This document shows positions 44,619 through 52,862 of a stretch of DNA of 64,000 nt, piece by piece; within the stretch, counting starts at the first letter, position 1; each line of letters starts with the position of its first letter. The position numbers were made by a program, and so were the translations under genes. The notes beneath the pieces were generated by a model. The model searched no databases, was not told the DNA's origin, and was given only the letters and a program-made list of their open reading frames with translations. The DNA lies in contig JANPZY010000001.1 of NCBI GenBank assembly GCA_024707325.1, positions 806,001-870,000 on the forward strand, in the 5' to 3' direction. The stretch comes from Opitutus sp. (GTDB taxonomy: Bacteria > Verrucomicrobiota > Verrucomicrobiia > Opitutales > Opitutaceae).

Positions 44619-45659
44619 ATGAACAAATCCCCTTTGCTCCTCACGGCTCTCCTCGCGCTCAGCGCGTCCGCGCTCGCGCAGGAACCGGCCGGCCCGACCT
44701 TTGACCGCGCGCGCAAGGCTCCCGTTTTCACGATCTACTTTGAAAACGACACCTTCGCCGATACCGATCGCTACTACACCAACGGCGCGAAGCTTTCCTG
44801 GATCAGCGGCGATCTCTCCGGTTGGGGTCGCTCCGGTGGACAACAGGCCGCGCTCGAACGCGTGCCGCTCGTCAACGATCCGGGCACGATGAAAAACTTC
44901 GGCTTCGCCTTCGGTCAAAACATCTACACGCCGCGCGATCAGGATCGCGTGATTCCCGATCCCAACGACCGACCTTACGCGGGCTGGAGCTACCTCGAGT
45001 TTTCGCTGCTCAGCAAATCGCCGCACCAGCTCGACATCATCTCGCTCCAAGTCGGCATGGTCGGCCCGCACTCCTACGCTCAGGAAGTGCAAAACGGGTT
45101 TCACGACTGGATCCGCAACAGCCCTTCGCGCGGTTGGGACTCGCAACTGCACGACGAGGTCGGCGTGAACCTGATCGTCGAGCGCCGCTGGCGACTCTTC
45201 GCGCGCGCATTCGACGGCGCGCTCGGCTTTGACTTCGTGCCGCACATCGGCGCGAGTCTCGGCAACGTCGCCACCTACGCGAACATCGGCGCGAGCACGC
45301 GATTGGGTTTCAACCTGCCCGAAGATTTCGGTGTCGATCTCATCCGCAGTGCCGGCGTCGTGAACACGCCGATCGACGACAATGATCCGCGCGTGGGCGA
45401 GCGCACGTCGCTCAGTCTCTTCCTCTTCGCCGGCGCTGACGGACGCGCCGTCGCGCGCGACATTTTCCTCGATGGAAATACGTTTCGCGACAGCCCCAGC
45501 GTGGACAAGGAACACTTCGTCGCCGACCTCTCCGTCGGCGCCGGCCTCGTGCTCGGCCGCTGGCAACTCACCTACACGCACGTCCTCCGCACGCGCGAAT
45601 TCGAAGGTCAGGACAAACCCAACCGCTTCGGCTCCGTGACGCTCTCGCGGACGTTTTGA
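44619..45659 (+). CDS. LpxR-like outer-membrane lipid A deacylase family protein
   Basis: A 346-aa exported protein. The start at 44619 gives the signal peptide MNKSPLLLTALLALSASALAQ. The family motif FENDTFADTDRYYTNGAKLSW appears early in the mature part, and NDRPYAGWSYLEFSLL, VGPHSYAQEVQNGFHDW and a C-terminal strand ending RTF fit the LpxR (DUF2219) beta-barrel. LpxR removes the 3'-acyloxyacyl group of lipid A. The N-terminal Asn/Asp and the Ser and His residues of the active site appear conserved, but enzymatic activity is inferred. Confidence 0.88.
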   Translation: MNKSPLLLTALLALSASALAQEPAGPTFDRARKAPVFTIYFENDTFADTDRYYTNGAKLSWISGDLSGWGRSGGQQAALERVPLVNDPGTMKNFGFAFGQNIYTPRDQDRVIPDPNDRPYAGWSYLEFSLLSKSPHQLDIISLQVGMVGPHSYAQEVQNGFHDWIRNSPSRGWDSQLHDEVGVNLIVERRWRLFARAFDGALGFDFVPHIGASLGNVATYANIGASTRLGFNLPEDFGVDLIRSAGVVNTPIDDNDPRVGERTSLSLFLFAGADGRAVARDIFLDGNTFRDSPSVDKEHFVADLSVGAGLVLGRWQLTYTHVLRTREFEGQDKPNRFGSVTLSRTF

Positions 45660-45684
45660 GCGCGAGCGCGGGAGAGTGAGAGCT

Positions 45685-45755
45685 CATCACGGAGACACGG
45701 AAGCACGGAAAGAATTTGAATCGCGGAAACGCGGAAAGACGGAATCGCGAAGACA
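45685..45755. repeat. ACGGA-type short repeat run
   Basis: CACGGAGACACGGAAGCACGG, then GCGGAAACGCGGAAAGACGG. Complement of the TTCCG vocabulary; adjacent to inverted repeat copy 5. Confidence 0.6.
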
Positions 45756-45786
45756 GAAGCATGAAGAAGGCAAGAGCCTCCTTCCT

Positions 45787-45881
45787 GTCATTCTGAGCGC
45801 AGCGAAGAATCCACTTGGAGACTCGATGCGTGCAGGTGCCACGAGACACACACTGGATTCTTCGCTGCGCTCAGAATGACA
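45787..45881. repeat. dispersed inverted repeat, copy 5
   Basis: Both arms well preserved (45787-45814 and 45854-45881), about 40 bp between them. The same family as copy 1. Confidence 0.8.
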
Positions 45882-45939
45882 ACCATCGAGAGCCAACACT
45901 CTCTAGAGAGGTGCCGATTCTCTTCCTGCTCCTTCCATC

Positions 45940-45981
45940 CTTCCGCGATTCAACTCTTCCGCGTTTCCGTGCTTCCGTGAT
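45940..45981. repeat. TTCCG-type short repeat run
   Basis: CTTCCGCGATT, CTTCCGCG, TTTCCGTG, CTTCCGTGATC in series. With the ACGGA run at 45685 it flanks the inverted repeat in opposite orientation, so the whole 45685-45981 gap is one large imperfect palindrome. Confidence 0.6.
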
Positions 45982-45998
45982 CAAACAATAACCACGCG

Positions 45999-46754
45999 CT
46001 ACGCCGCCTTCTTCAGTTTCGTCTGCGCTTTCAAAAACGGTTCGGCTTCCGCGCGGCAGCGTTGGATTTCTTCGCGCGCCTTCGGGTTCTTCAGCATCTC
46101 GCGGGCAATCGCTTCGCCGAGGCGGCGACCAGCTTCGGTGTCCGTCGGGAAATGCACGCCGCCGATGATGCGCGCCCACTCGACCTGACGCGCCCGCTCG
46201 TAGAGTTCCACGCGCTTTTCGGGGAAAATCTCGCCGAGCAACACCGCCCACATCCACGCGTGCGACGAGTGTCCGCTCGGATACGAACTGCTCTTCGGCA
46301 CCTCCACACAGGCCTGCACGCGTGTATCCAGTAAAGCAGGACGCAGCCGTTTCGGGTGCAGCGCCTTTGACGCGCGGCTGATGGGCAGGCCGTCCTCGTC
46401 CGCGCGTTGGAAGAATGCCGCCAGCTGCGGCAGGTTCTCCGCGGTAAACCAATCACCCAGCACGCGCGCGTGTTTGAAGAGATCATCCTCCTCCACGAAC
46501 TTCGCCCATGCGACCTGCTCCGGCGTGCGCGATTCCTGCACGTGCAGCACGGTCTCGAGATCCGCGCGGCCCGCGATCGAATCGGGCTCGGGCGGCGGCG
46601 GGAGCAGCGCCTCGAGATCGATCTGTTCCAGTGCGACGTAGTGCGCGGACGTGGTCGCGACCGTGTCCGCACCTTGTCCCGACCCGGTGCGCTCCTGGGC
46701 GAGACCCGGTGCGCACAATGCCACGAAACATGCCGCAATGAGGAACGACTTCAT
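45999..46754 (-). CDS. class A-type acid phosphatase (PAP2 superfamily), secreted
   Basis: A 251-aa exported phosphatase. The start at 46754 (MKSFLIAACFVALC) begins the signal peptide. The PAP2 motifs are KALHPKRLRP (a form of KxxxxxxRP), SYPSGHSSHAW (PSGH) and RIIGGVHFPTD (SRxxxxxHxxxD with Arg, His, Asp), so the active site is complete. LLPPPPEPDS near the N-terminus is typical of class A nonspecific acid phosphatases. The signal-peptide end and first mature residues (APGLAQERTGSGQGADTVA) are encoded by the 11-bp repeat units at 46654-46719. Confidence 0.9.
   Translation of the reverse strand: MKSFLIAACFVALCAPGLAQERTGSGQGADTVATTSAHYVALEQIDLEALLPPPPEPDSIAGRADLETVLHVQESRTPEQVAWAKFVEEDDLFKHARVLGDWFTAENLPQLAAFFQRADEDGLPISRASKALHPKRLRPALLDTRVQACVEVPKSSSYPSGHSSHAWMWAVLLGEIFPEKRVELYERARQVEWARIIGGVHFPTDTEAGRRLGEAIAREMLKNPKAREEIQRCRAEAEPFLKAQTKLKKAA
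46654..46719. repeat. six 11-bp repeat units inside the acid phosphatase gene
   Basis: Six 11-mers (e.g. TCCGCACCTTG at 46665, TGCGCTCCTGG at 46687) total 66 bp, exactly 22 codons. They encode the signal-peptide C-region and the mature N-terminus. Three more partial units lie at 46787-46819, at the start of the cyclophilin gene. Confidence 0.8.
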
Positions 46755-46817
46755 GCGCACAGGGGTGAGACATGAAACGGCGTTTGTCACGACTCGGTGC
46801 GCACCGCATCCTGAGTC

Positions 46818-47969
46818 ATGCGTTTCTGCTTTCTACTGGTTCTCGCGTTTGCCCCGCTCGCCCGCGCCGCGGATTTGCCGGACGGACTTTACGCTGAGTT
46901 TTCCACACCGCGCGGCGACTTCGTGTGCGAGCTGTTCGCCGACAAAGTGCCGCTGCCCGTCACAAGTTTCGTCGGTCTCACCGAAGGCACGCTCGCGCCG
47001 CGCAACGGGCAACCCTACTACAGCGGGCTGCGCTGGTATCGCGTGGTGCCGAACTTCGTGATCCAGAGCGGCGATCCCGATCACGACGCGCATGTGGACG
47101 TCGACGATCCCGGCACGCCCTACACGTATCCCGACCAATTCGTGCCCGGCGTGCATCACGACGCGATCGGCGTGCTCTCGATGGCCAACGCCGGTCCCGA
47201 CACAAACAGCTGCGAGTTTTTCCTCACCCTGCGCGATACGAATCGCCTGAACTATCTGCACAGCGTGTTCGGCCGCGTCGTGCGCGGACTCGACGTGCTG
47301 CCGAAGATCGAGCCCGACGATGCGTTCACCCTTCGCATCCTGCGCATCGGCGACGCGGCGCGCGCGTTTCGCGCCGACCAAGCGGCGTTCGACGCGTTGC
47401 TCGCGCAGGCGAAACGCTACACCGGTGCCGACGAGCCCGGCCCCGCCGCGCATTTCGACGATCCCGACACGCTGCTGCCGGTGGATCCGCCGCGTGCGAA
47501 ATATTTCAATCTCAAACTGGCCAACTTCGAGCGCACGACCGGCCTGAAAGTTTATGCGCGCGTCTTCGCGAAATCGCCGAGCGAGGAGGAAGACTCCGCA
47601 CCGGGCGTTTACATGCGCGGACTCGCGACGCGTCTGGGCACCGCGAAGCGCGGCGTGCTCGCGGTATATTTCGCCGATGAGGACGACTGGCGGCTGTGGA
47701 TCGGCGACGACGTCGTATCCACTTTTCTTGGACGCGAACCGGCGGACGGCGATCTGGGCGAAGACGGCGCGCTGCACGACGCGAAGACGGCTTTCCTCGA
47801 AGCGGCAATCGCCGAAGGCAACGCCGCGTATGCCGAGCAGCAGCAAGCCGCGCCCGCGGATCGCCAGCCGCCGCCCGGACAGCGCATCAAGTTGCAGACC
47901 GATGCCGTGCTCGACGGCGTGTTGCTCAAGCTCGAGCGGCTCGTGACGCCGCAGGGCGAAGGTTCGTAA
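46818..47969 (+). CDS. cyclophilin-type peptidyl-prolyl isomerase with C-terminal extension
   Basis: A 383-aa exported protein; signal peptide MRFCFLLVLAFAPLARA. Residues about 22-175 form a cyclophilin domain (DFVCELFADKVPLPVTSFVGLTEG, YRVVPNFVIQSGDP, VLSMANAGPDTNSCEFFLTL, HSVFGRVVRGLDVL). Residues about 230-330 add a domain with KVYARVFAKSP and RGVLAVYFADEDDWRLWIGDDV, reminiscent of the TPM phosphatase-like domain. It is likely to help fold periplasmic proteins. The extra domain is uncommon. Divergent from the acid phosphatase. Confidence 0.85.
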   Translation: MRFCFLLVLAFAPLARAADLPDGLYAEFSTPRGDFVCELFADKVPLPVTSFVGLTEGTLAPRNGQPYYSGLRWYRVVPNFVIQSGDPDHDAHVDVDDPGTPYTYPDQFVPGVHHDAIGVLSMANAGPDTNSCEFFLTLRDTNRLNYLHSVFGRVVRGLDVLPKIEPDDAFTLRILRIGDAARAFRADQAAFDALLAQAKRYTGADEPGPAAHFDDPDTLLPVDPPRAKYFNLKLANFERTTGLKVYARVFAKSPSEEEDSAPGVYMRGLATRLGTAKRGVLAVYFADEDDWRLWIGDDVVSTFLGREPADGDLGEDGALHDAKTAFLEAAIAEGNAAYAEQQQAAPADRQPPPGQRIKLQTDAVLDGVLLKLERLVTPQGEGS

Positions 47970-48062
47970 TACGTGGCATTCGCCGCGCTGCCTTCGGCGC
48001 GGACGCGGCGGCGCGTGGTTGCAAATTCGTCCGCGATGCCCGTTAACCGCGGTTCACACACC

Positions 48063-48596
48063 ATGCGCAGCATTCTCGTTTTGATCCTGATGGGCGTCGC
48101 CCTGCTCACGCTCGCCTTCGTCGTTCGTTCCGGCGCGTTTTCGCGCAAGGACCCGGGCCGCCCCATCAACGCCGCGATGCGCGCAGCGATGGAGGCCGAG
48201 GGTGTGCCCGAGTTGAGCTCGGCCGACGCAGAGACGATCCGCGAAAAATATCCCACGGCGCGCAAGCTGCCCTCCGGCCTGAGCTACGTGCTGCGCGCGC
48301 AAGGCTCGGGCGGCACACCGCGTCTCGGCAGTGAAGTCATCGCGCACTACGACGGCCGCCTGCTCGACGGCACGCCATTCGACAGCTCCTACAAGCGCGG
48401 CTCGCCGATCGCCTTTCGTCTCGGCGCGGGCAACGTGATCCGCGGTTGGGAGGAAGCCTTCGCCAACATGCAGAAGGGCGAGAAACGGACGCTGATCATC
48501 CCGTATTGGCTGGCCTATGGCACGCAGGGCCGCCCGCCGAAGATTCCGCCCAAGGCCACGCTCGTGTTCGAGGTGGAATTAGTGGACTTCAACTGA
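48063..48596 (+). CDS. FKBP-type peptidyl-prolyl isomerase
   Basis: A 177-aa protein. The start at 48063 gives an N-terminal membrane anchor or signal (ILVLILMGVALLTLAFVV). The FKBP domain has the classic series VIAHYDGRLLDGTPFDSSYKRG, PIAFRLGAGNVIRGWEEAF, MQKGEKRTLIIPYWLAYG and a closing LVFEVELVDF. It assists folding at the periplasmic face. It follows the cyclophilin gene in the same orientation, forming a small folding-catalyst pair. Confidence 0.94.
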   Translation: MRSILVLILMGVALLTLAFVVRSGAFSRKDPGRPINAAMRAAMEAEGVPELSSADAETIREKYPTARKLPSGLSYVLRAQGSGGTPRLGSEVIAHYDGRLLDGTPFDSSYKRGSPIAFRLGAGNVIRGWEEAFANMQKGEKRTLIIPYWLAYGTQGRPPKIPPKATLVFEVELVDFN

Positions 48597-48626
48597 CCCG
48601 TCTTACGCTCCGCGCTGTTGCAAAAA

Positions 48627-48658
48627 AGATACTGAACGTCTCGCAAAATATAGTATCT
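48627..48658. promoter_or_regulatory. inverted repeat upstream of the ABC/HTH cassette
   Basis: AGATACT (48627-48633) and AGTATCT (48652-48658) are exact inverted copies 18 bp apart, in an AT-rich 70-bp window that is unlike its surroundings. It ends 26 bp before the ATP-binding gene. It is a good candidate operator or promoter box for the HTH protein at 50514; that link is inference. Confidence 0.5.
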
Positions 48659-48684
48659 ATGCTACGAGTCATACAGAAACTACC

Positions 48685-49647
48685 ATGGACGTCAGCCCTT
48701 ATACTCCGGAGCTCGCGCTCGAGGTGCGCGACCTGCGCATGCGATACGGCAGCAGGGACGTGCTCACCGGAGTGACGTTCTCCGCCCACCGCGGCGAAGT
48801 CCTGGCTTTGCTCGGCCCCAACGGGGCAGGCAAGACAACCACGATCGAAATTCTCGAAGGTCTCCGTGCCCGGTCAGCCGGTGAGGTATCCGTCTTGGGC
48901 TGCGATCCCGCGCGGGGCGACGAAGCCTGGCGAGCTCGGATTGGCGTCGTGCTACAGTCGTGGCGCGATCATCGATTCTGGCGCGTCCGTGAACTTCTCA
49001 CGTATTCGGCTCGTTTTTACGCGCCGTTTGCCACGGCCAAAGTCGCACGCCCGTGGGAAGTCGACGAACTCCTCGAGGTCGTCGGCCTGTCGGAGAGCGC
49101 GCAGGCCAAAATCATCACTTTGTCGGGCGGACAACGGCGGCGACTCGATGTCGCACTGGGCATCGTCGGCCGGCCCGAGATCGTTTTTTTCGACGAGCCC
49201 ACCGCCGGCTTCGATCCGCATGCGCGACGGGATTTTCACGATCTCATCCACCGTCTCGCCGACTTCGACAACACAACGATCCTGCTAACCACGCACGATC
49301 TCGACGAGGCCGAGAAGATCGCCGACCGGATTCTCGTGCTCGACGAGGGACGGATCGTCGCCGATGGCAGCGCCGACCAGCTCGCCCGCCAGCTCACCAA
49401 CTTGGCCGAAGTGCGCTGGAGCGCCGATGGGCAACGTCACGTGCACGCCGTGCGCGAGGGCGACCCGGCCGAGTTTGTCCGCGACCTGTTGATCAGAAAT
49501 CCAAACGTCACCGGTCTCGAAGTGCGCCGCGCGAGCCTCGAGGACACCTACATGGCGCTCGTTCATCGCGTCGAGTCGCGCGACCCGCGCCCCGGCAGCG
49601 GAAAGCCGCGCGAAAGCGACGGGCAAAAAATCGAGGAGCAAAAATGA
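48685..49647 (+). CDS. ABC transporter ATP-binding protein (drug-export type)
   Basis: A 320-aa ATPase with Walker A GPNGAGKTT, signature LSGGQRRRLDVALG, Walker B IVFFDEPTAGFDPHAR and H-loop LLTTHDLDEAEK, plus a C-terminal extension (about 230-320) as in DrrA-type exporters. It is the first gene of a three-gene unit: it overlaps the permease start by four bases (ATGA), and the permease is followed after 3 bp by an HTH gene. Confidence 0.93.
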   Translation: MDVSPYTPELALEVRDLRMRYGSRDVLTGVTFSAHRGEVLALLGPNGAGKTTTIEILEGLRARSAGEVSVLGCDPARGDEAWRARIGVVLQSWRDHRFWRVRELLTYSARFYAPFATAKVARPWEVDELLEVVGLSESAQAKIITLSGGQRRRLDVALGIVGRPEIVFFDEPTAGFDPHARRDFHDLIHRLADFDNTTILLTTHDLDEAEKIADRILVLDEGRIVADGSADQLARQLTNLAEVRWSADGQRHVHAVREGDPAEFVRDLLIRNPNVTGLEVRRASLEDTYMALVHRVESRDPRPGSGKPRESDGQKIEEQK

Positions 49648-50510
49648 CAACCACCACCGCGCCCGACATCCGCTGGACCGCCGTGCGCGCGGGTTTCTCC
49701 CGCGGATGGATCGAAACCCACCAGAGCTTCACCGAAGTCGCCAACCTCATCGGTCACGTGGCGCCCGCAGCGGCCTATGTCGCCGTGTTGGTGATGCTCC
49801 GCGACCGAACCGTTCCCAACACGGATTTCGCTCTCGGCACGATGGTGCTGCCGAGCCTCCTCAGCATGTCGATTATCTTCGGCGGAGTTTCGGGGCCAAC
49901 CACCGCTCTGGTGGCCGATCGCGAGGACGGCACGCTCCTGCGCGCCAAAATCACGCCGCACGGCATGCTCGGCTATGTCGTCGGCAAGATCGTGATGTTC
50001 GCGTTGTCGACGCTGCTGGCCTTCATCCCGATTATCGTGATGGGGAGCCTGCTCATCGACAACCTCGTCCTCGATGTCCGCGCCGGATTACTGCTCGCGC
50101 TGGTCTTCGTCGCCGGGATGGTGTCGACCGTGCCTATCGGCATTGCCCTCGGTTGCATGATGAAGTCGACCGTGCAGGCGATGCTGGTGCCGCTCGCGTG
50201 TGCGTTGCTCGTTTATCCGTCTGGCATTTTCTATCCGCTTTCCGCGCTGCCGACGTGGCTGCAGTGGGTCGGGCAGGCGTTCCCGCTCTACTGGGTGGGC
50301 CTCGGCGCCCGCTCCGCGATGCTGCCGCCCGAAATGGTCGTTGCCGAGGTCGGCCAGTCGTGGCGCACGGTCGAGATGTGTGCCGTGCTCGGCCTGTGGG
50401 CCGCACTCGGTCTCTTGCTTGCGCCGATTCTCCTGCGCCGCGTGGCGCAGCGACAGTCGGGATCCGCGCTCGCCGAGGTGCGCCAACGGTATTTATCCAA
50501 AGGATACTAA
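49644..50510 (+). CDS. ABC-2 type transporter permease
   Basis: A 288-aa inner-membrane protein with six hydrophobic segments, matching the ABC-2 fold (VLPSLLSMSIIFGGVSGPTTALVADREDGTLLRAKITP, then IPIIVMGSLL and YPSGIFYPLSALPTWLQWVGQAFPLYW). The start at 49644 overlaps the ATPase stop. Works with the preceding ATPase. Substrate unknown; export of a drug, peptide or lipid is typical. Confidence 0.88.
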   Translation: MTTTTAPDIRWTAVRAGFSRGWIETHQSFTEVANLIGHVAPAAAYVAVLVMLRDRTVPNTDFALGTMVLPSLLSMSIIFGGVSGPTTALVADREDGTLLRAKITPHGMLGYVVGKIVMFALSTLLAFIPIIVMGSLLIDNLVLDVRAGLLLALVFVAGMVSTVPIGIALGCMMKSTVQAMLVPLACALLVYPSGIFYPLSALPTWLQWVGQAFPLYWVGLGARSAMLPPEMVVAEVGQSWRTVEMCAVLGLWAALGLLLAPILLRRVAQRQSGSALAEVRQRYLSKGY

Positions 50511-50513
50511 CGG

Positions 50514-50756
50514 ATGCCTGAGTCCAGTGATGTCGTCCATAACCGCGTCGCCATGCTGCGCGCCGAACGCCGGATCTCGCGACGCGAGCTGGCCGATGCG
50601 CTCGGCGTGCACTACCAGACCATCGGTTATCTCGAACGCGGCGAATTCAGCCCCTCGCTTCACCTGGCGCTTCGCATCGCGGCCTACTTCGAAGTGCCGG
50701 TCGAAGTCGTGTTCTCGCTCCAGCCGTTCAAGCGTCTCGGCGAAGAAAACAATTAA
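50514..50756 (+). CDS. small HTH (XRE-type) regulator
   Basis: An 80-aa protein that is almost entirely a helix-turn-helix domain (RVAMLRAERRISRRELADALGVHYQTIGYLERGEFSPSLHLALRIAAYFEVPVEVVF). This compact type is often co-encoded with ABC exporter genes. It probably controls this cassette, perhaps through the inverted repeat at 48627-48658. Confidence 0.92.
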   Translation: MPESSDVVHNRVAMLRAERRISRRELADALGVHYQTIGYLERGEFSPSLHLALRIAAYFEVPVEVVFSLQPFKRLGEENN

Positions 50757-50873
50757 TCCAAGCCCACGTGTTCATCGCTCGCCGGGCGCCTGTTCGCGAC
50801 AAACAACTGCTGACAGCGGCGTGGCGGGGCGCTCGCCTCGCCAGACCGAGTATCACCTGCTCAGCAACTTCGC

Positions 50874-51101
50874 TCAATCGCGGTAGCGCGTGAGCACAGG
50901 TTGCAGGCGATCCACCGTCGAGGGGTTGAACAAGCGCACGTGAAAATCCGCCGCGTGCTCGCCGAGCTTCGTCGCGGTTTCGTTGACCGCGGACATCGCT
51001 CCTTGAGCGAGACGCATGAGACGCGATTTTTTCTTCGCGGACAGAGTCTCAGGGGTGGACGGATGCGTGGACTTTCCAGCACGAGTTTTGCGGTTCGGCA
51101 T
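50874..51101 (-). CDS. hypothetical basic protein, 75 aa
   Basis: A short reading frame starting at 51101 (MPNRKTRAGK). It is Lys/Arg-rich in the first half (KKKSRLMRLAQGAMS), with an amphipathic middle (VNETATKLGEHAADFHV). No family recognised. It is 82 bp downstream of the metalloprotease gene on the same strand, so a two-gene unit is possible. Confidence 0.45.
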   Translation of the reverse strand: MPNRKTRAGKSTHPSTPETLSAKKKSRLMRLAQGAMSAVNETATKLGEHAADFHVRLFNPSTVDRLQPVLTRYRD

Positions 51102-51183
51102 GGTGACCTGCTCTGACCACAAACCATGCCGGCGGTGCGGCACCCGAATAAAAAACGCGGAAAAATCCCGAGGCTGAGGCGCC

Positions 51184-51981
51184 TCAAAGTCCGACGAGGG
51201 AGCCGTTTCGTTTGAGCCAGAGTTCGGCGTCACGCCACCCCGGACAAACCTCCTCAACCCGCGCCCAGAAGCGCGCCGAGTGGTTCATTTCGCGCAGATG
51301 CATCAGCTCGTGATAAATGATGTAGTCGCGCACCGAGTCGGGTGTCTGCACGAGCCGCCAGTTGAGTGAGATCACGCCAGCTGACGTGCACGAGCCCCAC
51401 CGCGAACGTTGATTGCGAACGGAAACTTCCGTGACCGGAACGCCCGTCACGCTCGCGAGCTCCCACGTGCGCGCGGGGAGTTCGATTTTGGCTTTGCGCA
51501 GAAAATGCGCCTCGAGCGTCGGCCGGAGATCGCCCTCGAGTTGAGGCACGCGAAACACATCCGCCGCGAGACAGACCTGCGGTTTCTCGCCCGCGGTCGC
51601 GATGCGGATCTCGGTCATCTCGCCGCGCCAAAGCACGTGCGTGCCGACGGTCCACACTTCCGCCGCACGAGGCCGCAACGCCTGACGCGCGCGGGCGCGT
51701 TCGAGCCAGTCGCGATGTTGCTCCACGAAACGCAGCGCTTCGCGTTCGGAGCCACGCAGCGGAATCGTGGCAACCGCCGTGCCGTCGCGACGGAGCGTGA
51801 GCCGGTATTGGCGCGCGCGATCGCTGCGCTCGAACACGATTTCGCCGCCATCGATCGTGGCGGAGGCGCGCGGCGTCGCAATCGGTGCCACGCTCGCGTG
51901 GGGTGCCGACGGCGGGGCCTTGTGCACGCCCGGTTCCGGCGTGAACAAACCGAACAGATCCTGCTGCTGCTCTGCGCTCAT
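51184..51981 (-). CDS. YgjP-like zinc metalloprotease (DUF45)
   Basis: A 265-aa cytoplasmic protein with the zinc site YIIYHELMHLREMNHSARFW (HExxH plus downstream residues) and the family signature VRNQRSRWGSCTSAGVISLNWRLVQTP. The N-terminal 40 residues are Pro/Ala-rich and variable. The family includes UTP-pyrophosphatase- or peptidase-like proteins, but the biochemical role is not settled. Confidence 0.9.
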   Translation of the reverse strand: MSAEQQQDLFGLFTPEPGVHKAPPSAPHASVAPIATPRASATIDGGEIVFERSDRARQYRLTLRRDGTAVATIPLRGSEREALRFVEQHRDWLERARARQALRPRAAEVWTVGTHVLWRGEMTEIRIATAGEKPQVCLAADVFRVPQLEGDLRPTLEAHFLRKAKIELPARTWELASVTGVPVTEVSVRNQRSRWGSCTSAGVISLNWRLVQTPDSVRDYIIYHELMHLREMNHSARFWARVEEVCPGWRDAELWLKRNGSLVGL

Positions 51982-52035
51982 CGCGTGCGCACGAGAGTCA
52001 TGAGTGAAGGAGGCGCGTCAATTCCGGGAATTTTT

Positions 52036-52066
52036 TGATCACGGAAGCACGGAAACACGGAAGAGA
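52036..52066. repeat. ACGGA-type short repeat run
   Basis: GATCACGGAAGCACGGAAAC and ACGGAAGAG. Same family as at 45685. No gene in this gap. Confidence 0.5.
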
Positions 52067-52141
52067 ACCCGGACCTGGTCGCGGAAAGCTGCGGTCTTCT
52101 CTGGCCTCTGTGGTTCAGAAGGGACCAACCTCTGCCGCTCT

Positions 52142-52576
52142 TCAAAGGAGCATGAGCTTCCACTCGAAGCCGCGGCCTTCCTCGATCGTGAGCCACGCGA
52201 AGCTCGCGGGGGCGCCGCGATTCGCGCGCGAGATGCAACCGGGATTCAGCCAGCGCACGCCATCGATCGTTTCATCGCGCGGCACGTGGGTGTGACCGTG
52301 AAGCACGGCCACGACACCCGCGGGTGCGCGGCGCGGCGCGATGTGCGTGAGGAAAAAGGCCCATCCGCCCCGCCGCAGCGTGAGATCGAGCGGCCAGGGA
52401 TGGAAATCGTTGTTGCCTTGCACCACGCGAAGCGGCGGCCCGAGTTGCTCGAACTCCACCAGCGTCGTGGGGTCGCAGACGTCGCCCAAGTGCCAGATTT
52501 CGTCCGCGTCCCGCAGGCGACCGGGGAGCCCGGGCGGGTAGCGGTCGTGGGTGTCGGCGATGACGGCAATGCGCAT
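52142..52576 (-). CDS. metallophosphoesterase, MJ0936/YfcE-like
   Basis: A 144-aa cytoplasmic enzyme starting at 52576 (MRIAVIADTHDR). Metal-ligand motifs are all present: DTH, GDVCD (GDxxD), GNND, and GHTHVPR near the end. The size fits the short phosphodiesterase subfamily, which hydrolyses model phosphodiesters or 2',3'-cyclic nucleotides. Physiological substrate unknown. Divergent from rpmH with 115 bp between them. Confidence 0.9.
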   Translation of the reverse strand: MRIAVIADTHDRYPPGLPGRLRDADEIWHLGDVCDPTTLVEFEQLGPPLRVVQGNNDFHPWPLDLTLRRGGWAFFLTHIAPRRAPAGVVAVLHGHTHVPRDETIDGVRWLNPGCISRANRGAPASFAWLTIEEGRGFEWKLMLL

Positions 52577-52691
52577 GAAGAACGGTTTCGGCGGGATTCC
52601 GGGGTCCGGAGCAGTCAAAAAAGGGCGGTAAGCGCGCCCTTGACACTCCCCGGGCGCTCGGGCACCTCTGACCCTCTTTTTTCAAGAAGTC

Positions 52692-52829
52692 ATGCAACCT
52701 ACATTCCGTCCACACCGCAAAAAGCGCGCCCGCAAGATCGGTTATCGCGCCCGCATGGCGACCGCCAGCGGCCGTAAAGTCATCAAGGCCCGCCGTCTCA
52801 AAGGCCGCAAGCGCCTGACGGTGGTCTGA
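52692..52829 (+). CDS. rpmH: 50S ribosomal protein L34
   Basis: A 45-aa basic protein, [20 protein letters not shown] then [20 protein letters not shown], matching L34 (FRARM..GRKVL..RR.KGR). The start ATG at 52692 begins immediately at the family N-terminus. It is followed after 33 bp by rnpA, in the conserved rpmH-rnpA-yidD-yidC order. No dnaA lies upstream. Confidence 0.97.
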   Translation: MQPTFRPHRKKRARKIGYRARMATASGRKVIKARRLKGRKRLTVV

Positions 52830-52862
52830 TCCACCCGCGCCGCTCTCGCGCGCGTTTTTCCC

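Noticed and set aside
52577-52691. Replication origin beside rpmH
   Set aside because: No dnaA gene and no cluster of DnaA boxes were seen.
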